Part shown: positions 1-6,030 of the stretch, in pieces
How the letters are laid out: every line of letters begins with the position of its first letter
Position numbering within the stretch: position 1 is the first letter of the stretch
Assembly (NCBI GenBank): GCA_013812515.1
Contig: JACCTI010000447.1
Coordinates: 1-9,411, forward strand
Reading direction: 5' to 3'
Origin: Chthoniobacterales bacterium
GTDB taxonomy: Bacteria; Verrucomicrobiota; Verrucomicrobiia; Chthoniobacterales; UBA10450
Length of the DNA stretch: 9,411 bases
The notes under the pieces: model-generated
The model's input: only the letters and a program-made list of their open reading frames with translations
Told to the model about the DNA's origin: nothing
Databases searched by the model: none
Translations under genes and position numbers: made by a program

Positions 1-229
1 GTTTCGTCACCGCTGCGAGCGCCGCCGCCGTGGACCACGCATCCAGGGTTGGCGCGCCGGCGCCCTTGATGTCGTTAAGGCTCAACTCGGCGATCAACGT
101 CAGATCGAAGCCGATCTCTTCGCTGCGTTGCGCCAAGCGCCGCGAATAATCCCAGCTCGCTTCCATCTTCTCGTCGTCGACGTTACGCAGCCATCCGCCG
201 AAAACCGGCAACCAATATCCGTATCGCAT
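1..229 (-). CDS. LLM-class flavin-dependent monooxygenase, N-terminal fragment
   Basis: The first 76 residues of a protein that runs off the left edge of the window. It begins MRYGYWLPVFGGWLRNV and continues through an RRLAQRSEEIGFDL segment and a LIAELSLNDIKG segment. This is the typical first beta-strand, helix and second strand of the bacterial luciferase-like (LLM) TIM barrel, as in SsuD/SfnG-type alkanesulfonate or sulfone monooxygenases. Such enzymes use reduced FMN and oxygen to cleave C-S bonds, usually with a separate flavin reductase. The start is well fixed because a TGA stop sits directly 5' of the ATG in the same frame. There is no convincing Shine-Dalgarno sequence. The gene is transcribed away from msrB. 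Family assignment is firm; the substrate cannot be told from this fragment. Confidence 0.85.
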   Translation of the reverse strand, partial: MRYGYWLPVFGGWLRNVDDEKMEASWDYSRRLAQRSEEIGFDLTLIAELSLNDIKGAGAPTLDAWSTAAALAAVTK

Positions 230-337
230 TCACAAGGGAGATGCAGCAGCAGCGCGTTTATTCCCCTTGGGCGAGGCATCTGGTCGGTGGAATAACCGTC
301 AGGTTTGCGTCTCTCACCTGCGAACAATCGAATTACC
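230..337. promoter_or_regulatory. Divergent intergenic region between the LLM monooxygenase and msrB
   Basis: These 108 bp separate two divergently transcribed genes, so they must carry the leaders, and probably the promoters, of both the flavin monooxygenase (leftward) and the plus-strand operon (rightward). I could not pick out a convincing -35/-10 pair or operator on either strand. The regulatory role is inferred from gene orientation only. Confidence 0.4.
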
Positions 338-832
338 ATGATGAGACTTATCAGACCTTGCCTCGTGATTGCGTTCCTCACCGCGACGGCATTCGCAGCG
401 GACCAAAACGCCGCGCAACCCGCACCAACAACTATGATCGCCAAAGTAGAAAAGACCGACGCCGAGTGGCAAAAGACGCTGACGCCCGACCAGTATCGCG
501 TGCTGCGCAAGAAGGGCACCGAACGACCGTTCTCGAATGAGTACGCGAACAATCACGAACACGGGATCTACCGATGCGCCGCCTGCGCGCTGGAGCTGTT
601 CAGCTCGGACACGAAGTTCGAGTCGGGGACCGGCTGGCCCAGTTTCTACCAGCCGATCGCGAAAGAGGCTGTGCGCATCGAGCAGGATCGCTCGTTTTTC
701 ACGACGCGCGACGAGGTCGTCTGCGCGCGATGCGGTGGACACCTCGGCCACGTCTTTGATGATGGCCCAAAGCCGACAGGACTTCGTTACTGCATGAACT
801 CGGTATCGATGAAGTTTGAGAAGCAGCCGTGA
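338..832 (+). CDS. msrB: Peptide-methionine (R)-S-oxide reductase MsrB, secreted, 1-Cys type
   Basis: Reduces the R epimer of methionine sulfoxide in oxidised proteins. Family signatures are clear: two zinc-binding CxxC pairs (Cys80/Cys83 and Cys129/Cys132), the SGTGWPSF loop (96-103), the GGHLGHVFDDGP block (133-144) and the catalytic cysteine in RYCMNS (Cys152). Residues 1-20 form a signal peptide ending AFA|ADQ, so the enzyme should act in the periplasm; no lipobox is evident. The 164-residue length fits a signal peptide plus the usual domain. The ATG at 338 (or the adjacent one at 341) is chosen because it starts exactly at the signal peptide; an upstream TTG at 305 would add 11 unlikely residues. 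The position that carries the resolving cysteine in many MsrBs (GCGW) is Thr98, and no other cysteine remains in the mature protein besides the zinc ligands and Cys152. It is the first gene of the operon. Confidence 0.95.
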   Translation: MMRLIRPCLVIAFLTATAFAADQNAAQPAPTTMIAKVEKTDAEWQKTLTPDQYRVLRKKGTERPFSNEYANNHEHGIYRCAACALELFSSDTKFESGTGWPSFYQPIAKEAVRIEQDRSFFTTRDEVVCARCGGHLGHVFDDGPKPTGLRYCMNSVSMKFEKQP

Positions 833-857
833 TTCGTCCGCCAACCGAAACGATTAC

Positions 858-1361
858 ATGAAGCCCGCCGAACTGAGCCACGAACTGCGCCGCGGCAGCG
901 GTGATTACCTCGACGAACGCCGCGGCATCGTCATCGCTTCGCTGACGGCAGTCGGCTGCATGGGATTGATCGCGCTGTATCAGATCGGCGTGATCAAACA
1001 TCTGCCGGAGCCAGCATTGCCGGGCCTCGATGCCGACAAAGTGGACGCGTCGGATGAAGCGTATTCGCACCTGCAAATGGGCGACGCTTTCATCGGCCTC
1101 GGCAGTTATGCGGCGACGATGGGCCTGGCCGCGATGGGTCCGAAAGATCGGGCGAAAACGCAGCCGTGGATTCCGCTCGCGCTTGCGGCGAAGGCCGGTG
1201 CAGATGCCGCACAGGCCGCGAAGCTCACTTACGATCAGTTCGCGAAACACAAGGCGGCATGCTTGTGGTGTCTTGTGGCGGCGGCGGCGACCTTTGCGAC
1301 CGCGGCGCTCGCGATTCCGGAAGCACGTGCGGCAGCGCGCGAGTTGCAGAAGCGCTTCTAA
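858..1361 (+). CDS. VKOR-like integral membrane protein with a single CxxC
   Basis: A 167-residue membrane protein with four likely transmembrane segments (about 23-46, 77-94, 104-123 and 134-153). The last begins with CLWC (Cys135, Cys138), the place and form of the redox-active CxxC of vitamin K epoxide reductase (VKOR) proteins. VKORs transfer electrons between quinones and periplasmic thiol partners. The segment around residues 56-90 (DADKVDASDEAY, then GLGSYAATMG) matches the VKOR pattern before and in the second helix. However, the loop cysteine pair that normally relays electrons is absent; the only other cysteine is Cys34 in helix 1. The ATG at 858 lies 25 bp after msrB. The stop is 3 bp before the next gene, so translation is probably linked. 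The neighbourhood with a secreted MsrB suggests a redox role. VKOR-fold assignment is fairly confident, activity uncertain. Confidence 0.72.
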   Translation: MKPAELSHELRRGSGDYLDERRGIVIASLTAVGCMGLIALYQIGVIKHLPEPALPGLDADKVDASDEAYSHLQMGDAFIGLGSYAATMGLAAMGPKDRAKTQPWIPLALAAKAGADAAQAAKLTYDQFAKHKAACLWCLVAAAATFATAALAIPEARAAARELQKRF

Positions 1362-1364
1362 ACG

Positions 1365-2354
1365 ATGGCGCGCACAATTGTGGTGACCGGCGCGTCGGCC
1401 GGCGTCGGTCGCGCTACCGTGCGGGCCTTCGCGCGCGAAGGCGCTCGCGTCGGACTGATTGCGCGTGGCACGGATGGGTTGGAAGCCGCTAAACGCGAAA
1501 TCGAGGAACTCGGGGGACAGGCGTTGGTGTTACCCGCAGATGTTGCGGACGCCGATGCCATCGAGAACGCCGCAGCGGAAGTTGAGCGGCAGTTTGGGCC
1601 GATCGATGTCTGGGTGAACAACGCGATGGCATCAGTCTTCTCGCCGGTGAAGGAGATGACTGCGGCGGAATACAAACGGGTAACCGAAGTGACGTATCTC
1701 GGTTACGTGAACGGCACGCTGTCCGCGCTGAAACGCATGTCGCCGCGCGATCGCGGCGTTATCATTCAAGTTGGGAGCGCGCTCGCATATCGCGGCATTC
1801 CGCTGCAAAGCGCCTACTGCGCGGCGAAGCACGCGATCCAGGGATTCTGCGATTCGCTCCGCTGCGAACTCATCCATGACAAGAGCAACGTGCAGCTCTG
1901 CATGGTGCAGATGCCCGCGCTCAATACGCCGCAGTTCGGCTGGGTGAAATCGCGACTGCCGCGCAAGGCGCAACCGGTGCCGCCGATCTATCAGCCGGAG
2001 ATTGCTGCCGATGCAATCGTTTATGCTTCGCATCATCCCAGGCGAGAGATCTGTGTCGGGTTGCCGACGGTCGTGGCGATTGCAGGCGACAAGATTGCGC
2101 CTGGTTTGCTTGATCATTATCTGGGAAACACCGGCTACGACGGCCAACAAACCAGCGAGCCCGCAGATCCAAATCGGCCGGACAATCTTTTCAAGCCGAT
2201 CGCCGGCGATCACGGTGCGCATGGCGCTTTCGAGGAACGCGCGTGGAGCGTTAGCCCGCAATTCTGGGCAACGAAAAACCGCACGTGGCTCGGAGCCGCA
2301 GCGGCTGTTCTTACAGTTGGCTCCCTGTTCCTGATTAGTCGGAGCGAACGGTGA
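1365..2354 (+). CDS. Short-chain dehydrogenase/reductase with C-terminal membrane anchor
   Basis: A classical SDR oxidoreductase of 329 residues, using NAD(P)H on an unknown carbonyl or alcohol substrate. Visible motifs are the nucleotide-binding TGASAGVG (8-15), the acidic Asp59 before the second cofactor loop, NNA (85-87), the catalytic Ser138, and YCAAK (Tyr151, Lys155). After the Rossmann core there is a family-typical segment with SRLPRKAQPVPPIYQPE (196-212) and GHxxHGxF-like residues near 282-289. A hydrophobic stretch (about 307-325) follows, which would tail-anchor the enzyme with its catalytic domain in the cytoplasm. Only 3 bp separate it from the VKOR-like gene, and its TGA overlaps the GTG start of the next reading frame (GTGA). 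All catalytic residues are intact. The substrate is unknown. Confidence 0.93.
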   Translation: MARTIVVTGASAGVGRATVRAFAREGARVGLIARGTDGLEAAKREIEELGGQALVLPADVADADAIENAAAEVERQFGPIDVWVNNAMASVFSPVKEMTAAEYKRVTEVTYLGYVNGTLSALKRMSPRDRGVIIQVGSALAYRGIPLQSAYCAAKHAIQGFCDSLRCELIHDKSNVQLCMVQMPALNTPQFGWVKSRLPRKAQPVPPIYQPEIAADAIVYASHHPRREICVGLPTVVAIAGDKIAPGLLDHYLGNTGYDGQQTSEPADPNRPDNLFKPIAGDHGAHGAFEERAWSVSPQFWATKNRTWLGAAAAVLTVGSLFLISRSER

Positions 2355-3081
2355 CGCTCAGAATTCCGTCCTCTGCCTGTGCGCAGCGATCAGCATCGAC
2401 TCCGCGCACGCGGCGATCGTCGAGACACGAGGCAGCTACAACAGCGGTGGGGCGCAAGGTTCTCGTTGAGCAATATGAGCCCGGCGACCGCGGCAAACAT
2501 CCTGCGTTGATTCTACTCCACGGCTCGGCGGGCGTGCTCTTCCCCGGTCTCGATTTGCGGAAACGCGCGCGCAGTCTCGCGAGAGAAGGTTACGCGGTGT
2601 TCATCCCGCACTACTTCGATCGCACAGGGCACGTCATGGTGCGGCCGTCCATGGTCCACGAGAATCTCTCGACCTGGACGGGGACCGTGCAGGATTGCGT
2701 CACGTACGTTTCCGCGCGTCCGAATGTCGATGCAAAGCGCATTGGGCTGACGGGTCATTCGCTCGGCGGTTACCTCGCGCTCGCGACTGCCGCGCGAGAT
2801 CAGCGGGTCAAGGTCGTCATCGAAGCCTCAGGAGCGTTCGAGAATTACGGAATAAACGGATGCCGCCGACTCTCATTTTGCACGGCGCCAAAGACAAAAC
2901 GGTTCCGGTCGAGAAGGCTGAACAAGTCGAAGCGACCTTGAAACGCTTGGGAACGCCTTACCAGAAACACATTTATCCGGACGAACCGCATCGCTTTTCG
3001 CGCACTGCTATGCAGGACGTGTCATCGCGGATCGACACCTTTCTCCACCGCTATTTCCCAGCACAAACAACAACCCAATGA
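2351..3081 (+). pseudogene. Dienelactone hydrolase family esterase, interrupted by three apparent frameshifts
   Basis: An alpha/beta hydrolase of the dienelactone hydrolase group, probably secreted. The core reads in the frame of the GTG at 2351: oxyanion LLHGSAG and the nucleophile elbow GHSLGG (Ser codon 2759-2761). It shifts by -1 near 2850-2859 and continues as KRMPPTLILHGAKDKTV, which carries the acid Asp (2893-2895) and the His in DEPHRF (2989-2991), ending with TGA at 3079-3081. A second disruption lies at the 5' end. The signal-peptide-like stretch VLCLCAAISIDSAHA and the following GSYNSGG are in a third frame (from about 2368 to 2451), while the GTG-frame reading there is Arg/Ser-rich nonsense. 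Returning to the core frame requires skipping one G of the GGGG run at 2449-2452. The triad is complete if frames are joined (about 240 residues). It overlaps the preceding SDR stop (GTGA) and the following DUF547 start (ATGA). It is either a decayed gene or an intact gene with sequence errors. Confidence 0.82.
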
Positions 3082-3926
3082 AGAATAAACTCCTGCAAAT
3101 CCTAAGCGTCGTTGCAATTGCGGCGCTCACTCCATTCGCCGCCCACGCGCAAGGCGATAAGAAGTCGAAAGACGTGGAAGTGAAGTGCCCCTCCGGCATC
3201 GATCACAGTGCGTGGGATCGCCTGCTCAAGAAGTATGTCGATGCGCAGGGGCTCGTGAATTACACCGCGTGGAAGAACGACAAGGAAGATCGCGCTGCGC
3301 TCGATGGTTACTTGAAGCAGTTCGCCGCAAACGCGGATAAGCCCGCCGAGGGCAACGAAAAGGCTGCATCGCTGACGAATGCTTATAACGCGATCGTCGT
3401 CACCGAACTCCTGAACGCTTATCCCGTCGAGAGCATCCACGAAACAAAGAAGCCTTTCGAAACAAAGGCGTGGCAGATCGGTGGAGCGACGGTGGCATTG
3501 AACGACATCGAAAATGGCACGCTGCGGCCGATGTTGGAATACCGCGCGCACAGCGTGTTGGTTTGCGGGGCGCGGAGTTGTCCGCCGTTGCAGCGCAGCG
3601 CCTACAAGGCCGATTCGTTCGAAGAGCAAGGCGACACGGCGTATCGCACCTGGCTCGCCCGCGAAGACTTGAACGAGTTCATGCCGCAGGAGAAGAAGGC
3701 GCAGGTGTCGGAAGTATTTAAGTGGTTCAAGCCTGACTTTGAGAAGTCGATGGCAGTCGCTAAAATTTTCGAGAAATACGGACCGCCCGCGGCGAAGGAA
3801 TTAACCGCCGGCGGCAAGCAGTTCGATATCTCGTATCTCTCGTACAATTGGGGTTTGAACGACCAGGGCGAACACGGCCGCAGTTACTCGAAGGCAAACT
3901 TGATCTTCGATAAGATCACCAAGTAA
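3078..3926 (+). CDS. Secreted DUF547 domain protein
   Basis: A 282-residue protein with a clean signal peptide (1-24, cleavage AHA|QGD) followed by a DUF547 domain. The domain landmarks are GLVNYTAW (58-65), the NAYNA segment (101-105), ALNDIENGTLRP (140-151), the CGARSCPPL block (163-171) with two cysteines that could pair, and LSYNWGLN near the end (254-261). DUF547 proteins are widespread in bacteria and plants; to my knowledge their biochemical role is not established, though the motifs are strongly conserved and some authors have noted a papain-like fold relationship. The ATG at 3078 overlaps the TGA of the interrupted esterase (ATGA), indicating translational coupling, and the next gene starts 4 bp downstream. 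Location in the periplasm is predicted; function is unknown. Confidence 0.92.
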   Translation: MKNKLLQILSVVAIAALTPFAAHAQGDKKSKDVEVKCPSGIDHSAWDRLLKKYVDAQGLVNYTAWKNDKEDRAALDGYLKQFAANADKPAEGNEKAASLTNAYNAIVVTELLNAYPVESIHETKKPFETKAWQIGGATVALNDIENGTLRPMLEYRAHSVLVCGARSCPPLQRSAYKADSFEEQGDTAYRTWLAREDLNEFMPQEKKAQVSEVFKWFKPDFEKSMAVAKIFEKYGPPAAKELTAGGKQFDISYLSYNWGLNDQGEHGRSYSKANLIFDKITK

Positions 3927-3930
3927 GCGG

Positions 3931-5007
3931 GTGCGGAAACGCGGTCGCCGGATTCTCCGATGGCTCACGATCATCGTCGCACTGATGGGGTTTGCTGTCG
4001 GCTCGCTGCTGGGCTGCCGAGCGTGGCGGCAGCACGAAATCAGCAACGCGATTGCGATCCGATCGCCATCGGGAATCGACTCACTCGAGAAAGTGCGACT
4101 CGGCGGGATCGATCAGTCGATCCAAATCCGCGGACGCGATCGCACCAATCCGATCTTGCTGATGTTGCACGGCGGACCGGGCATTTCCGAAATGCCGTTC
4201 GGCTACGTCAACGCGGAGCTCGAACAGTATTTCACGATCGTGCAGTGGGATCAGCGCGGCGCCGGGAAGTCATTCTCGACCAGCATCCCGGCCGACTCGA
4301 TGACGCTCCCGCAGCTCGTTCGCGACGCCGAGCAGTTGGTGGAGTTACTGCGCGCGCGATTTCGTCAGGAACGCATCTTCATTGTCGGTCACTTGACAGG
4401 CACGGTCATCGGCGTGCTGCTTGCGCAGCAGCATCCAGAGTTCGTGCGCGCTTACGTCGGGATCAGTCAGGTGGCCGATCTGAACACGACCGAGCAATTG
4501 CCTTACGACTTCGCCATGCACACGGCTGTTGAACGGAACAACGAGGAGGCGGTGCGCGAGCTGCGGCAAATCGGGCTGCCGCCATTCTCGACCGAGAAAC
4601 AACTGCAGATCTCGCAGAAATGGGTTAACACCTTCGCACCCGATCGCTTCGCCGCCATCGCACCCGATCGGCTAAAGCTGCTCTTCTTTTCGCCGTTCTG
4701 TAGTTTGGCTGACCTCTGGCAGATGGTTCGTGGCGCGAAGTTCTCGTTCGATCATCTCTGGCGCGAGTTCTTCGCAGTGAACTTGTTCGAGCAAGTCCCG
4801 CGGCTCGATGCGCCGGTCTACTTCTTCGAAGGTCGAAACGACCACGTAGTGACGAGGCGGGTTGCGACACAATATTTCGACCGCCTCGATGCGCCGCGCG
4901 GCAAGCATCTCGTTTCCTTCGAGAGTTCCGCGCATTGGCCGCAGCTCGATGAGCCGGAGAAGTTTCGTCGCGTCATGGTCGAGCACGTGTTGGCGGAGAA
5001 TCGATGA
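3931..5007 (+). CDS. Membrane-anchored alpha/beta hydrolase, proline iminopeptidase-like, nucleophile Ser replaced by Leu
   Basis: A 358-residue alpha/beta hydrolase with the proline iminopeptidase hallmarks HGGPG (80-84, oxyanion region) and DQRGAGKS (107-114). A helical cap occupies about 185-285, followed by the acid residue in GRNDHVV (Asp304) and the catalytic His in SSAHWPQLDEPE (His335). The nucleophile elbow, normally GHSWG or GxSxG, reads GHLTGT (153-158), so position 155 is Leu (TTG at 4393-4395) instead of Ser (TCG would be one transition away). Unless another residue substitutes, classical hydrolysis should be lost. Residues 10-28 form a hydrophobic N-terminal segment after several arginines, ending LLGC (Cys29), so it is a signal anchor or perhaps a lipoprotein. 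GTG at 3931 is the start, 4 bp after DUF547; no better start precedes the membrane segment. The stop overlaps the next ATG (ATGA). The fold is certain, the activity doubtful. Confidence 0.9.
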   Translation: MRKRGRRILRWLTIIVALMGFAVGSLLGCRAWRQHEISNAIAIRSPSGIDSLEKVRLGGIDQSIQIRGRDRTNPILLMLHGGPGISEMPFGYVNAELEQYFTIVQWDQRGAGKSFSTSIPADSMTLPQLVRDAEQLVELLRARFRQERIFIVGHLTGTVIGVLLAQQHPEFVRAYVGISQVADLNTTEQLPYDFAMHTAVERNNEEAVRELRQIGLPPFSTEKQLQISQKWVNTFAPDRFAAIAPDRLKLLFFSPFCSLADLWQMVRGAKFSFDHLWREFFAVNLFEQVPRLDAPVYFFEGRNDHVVTRRVATQYFDRLDAPRGKHLVSFESSAHWPQLDEPEKFRRVMVEHVLAENR

Positions 5008-5822
5008 TGATCGCCAGCAAGAGCGTCTGCACCGTTCCCCTCCCTCAGCGCCGCGCCCGGGTTGCCGCGACGGAGAACTCGGCAGGAAGACAGAGGCCGC
5101 TGTCTGTGTCGATCATCATTCCAGTTCTGAACGAGGGTGTGCTCATCGCGCAGTTTCTGCGTCATCTCCGAGAACGCGCTCCCGAAGCGGAGCTGATCGT
5201 CGTGGACGGGGGTAGCGTTGACGGAACAGCACAGGCCGCGAAGCAGTTATGCGACCAGCTTGTGGCGAGCGAACCAGGGCGCGCGCAACAGTTGAATGCC
5301 GGGGCAAAGGTGGCGCACGGCGAGGTGCTCTGGTTCTTGCATGCGGACTCCGAAGTGCCGGGGGGTTGCCTCGGCGAAATGCGGGATGCGTTAAGAGATG
5401 CGCAATCTGCGGGAGGTTATTTCCGCATTCGATTACCCAAGACGCATGCGATTTACCGGCTCACCGATTCCTTTGCGCATTATGCCGGCATCGTATTGCG
5501 AATCCGCTGCGGCGATCATGGCTTCTTCTGCCGCCGCAGCTTGTTCTTCCAGAGCGGCGGATTTCCTGACGTGCCGCTGATGGAGGACGTAGAATTTTTT
5601 CGAAAGCTGCACCGCTTCGGCCGCGTCCACGCTGTTCATCGACGGCTAAAGACGAGCGCCCGCCGTTACAAGGAGTTCGGACGCACCCGCGTGACATTGG
5701 CATACGGTCTGATTGCGGCTCTGTATGCCTTCGGCGTTCCCTTGCGCATTCTAGTCATGATTTATGGAAAAACGTGCGCGCCCACAGTTATCAGGTGCGG
5801 CGCTCGTCCTCGCACTGAATAG
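5004..5822 (+). CDS. Family 2 glycosyltransferase, TIGR04283-like
   Basis: A 272-residue GT-A glycosyltransferase. It shows the strand-turn IIIPVLNE (37-44), VVDGGSVDGT (66-75), a GRAQQLNAGA segment (92-101), the LHADS metal/nucleotide motif (112-116), GDHGFF (170-175) and GGFPDVPLMEDVEF (185-198), then TSARRY (217-222). This order is characteristic of the TIGR04283 group, which is sometimes found with radical-SAM/selenodomain or arsenosugar-type genes; no such partner is in the window. The ATG at 5004 overlaps the previous stop and gives a 32-residue, probably disordered, extension before the usual first strand. A GTG at 5106 would begin almost exactly at the domain and is an alternative start. 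A hydrophobic stretch near 232-254 may associate with the membrane. It is the last gene of the operon. The acceptor is unknown. Confidence 0.9.
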   Translation: MMIASKSVCTVPLPQRRARVAATENSAGRQRPLSVSIIIPVLNEGVLIAQFLRHLRERAPEAELIVVDGGSVDGTAQAAKQLCDQLVASEPGRAQQLNAGAKVAHGEVLWFLHADSEVPGGCLGEMRDALRDAQSAGGYFRIRLPKTHAIYRLTDSFAHYAGIVLRIRCGDHGFFCRRSLFFQSGGFPDVPLMEDVEFFRKLHRFGRVHAVHRRLKTSARRYKEFGRTRVTLAYGLIAALYAFGVPLRILVMIYGKTCAPTVIRCGARPRTE

Positions 5823-5849
5823 ACTTAGCTGCTCAACTGAACCTCCATC

Positions 5850-5994
5850 CGGCAATTGCCAGCAGAATTGCCAGCCAACAGCAGTGAAAAAGCCCGCCCG
5901 AGCAGTTCGAGATTAGGCTTGATTACTCAGGCGTAAGCCGCTCAAATGCCGCTATTACGGGAGACAAACCCGCCGAGTCCGACCTCAGGAGCCA
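5850..5994 (+). repeat. Copy A of a degenerate direct repeat of about 140 bp
   Basis: Matches 9260-9396 in the same orientation. Three blocks are identical and keep the same spacing in both copies: AGCAGTGAAAA (5880-5890), GCTTGATTAC (5917-5926) and ACCTCAGGAGCCA (5982-5994). From the first block to the end the copies align without gaps over 115 bases, with about 79 identities by hand count. The 5' end is a palindromic GGCAATTGCC followed by a second AATTGCC, able to form a GGCAATT/AATTGCC hairpin. A small length difference there separates the copies. The function is unknown. It may be a dispersed repeat family, the boundary of an inserted segment, or a structured element. Confidence 0.75.
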
Positions 5995-6001
5995 CCTTTT
6001 A

Positions 6002-6025
6002 AACGCCTGAGCGCGAGGCGGCGTT
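6002..6025 (-). terminator. Possible intrinsic terminator after the cyclase gene
   Basis: Inverted repeat AACGCC (6002-6007) and GGCGTT (6020-6025), with an alternative inner pairing CGCCT/AGGCG. It begins 5 bp beyond the cyclase stop on the minus strand, where the hairpin is followed by a short TTTAAAA tract. The T run is brief, so termination efficiency is uncertain. Confidence 0.35.
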
Positions 6026-6030
6026 ATCTC

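Larger units (their letters stand above)
5823..6030. other. Convergent intergenic region, about 200 bp
   Basis: Lies between the 3' ends of the glycosyltransferase gene and the cyclase gene. It holds copy A of the direct repeat and a hairpin next to the cyclase stop, each listed separately. No convincing coding sequence was seen. Confidence 0.6.

Noticed and set aside
314..844. Minus-strand open frame of 176 codons opposite msrB
   Set aside because: It is a shadow of msrB, whose zinc and catalytic motifs are clear; its translation is Arg-rich and featureless.
2850..2860. Programmed -1 ribosomal frameshift in the esterase at AATAAAC
   Set aside because: The heptamer is not a canonical slippery site in the relevant frame, no downstream stimulatory structure was evident, and two more shifts in the same gene point to mutation or sequence error.
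5764..5916. Short plus-strand reading frame of 50 codons overlapping the glycosyltransferase end
   Set aside because: It overlaps the end of a real gene in another frame and runs through repeat copy A; there is no ribosome binding site or recognisable motif.
5975..5994. tRNA 3' half: the repeat ends in a GAGTCC...CTCAGGAGCCA stretch like a T-arm and acceptor end with CCA
   Set aside because: There is no matching T-stem, no 5' acceptor strand TCCTGAG at the right distance and no anticodon arm in either copy, so it is not a tRNA gene; a tRNA-derived origin cannot be excluded.
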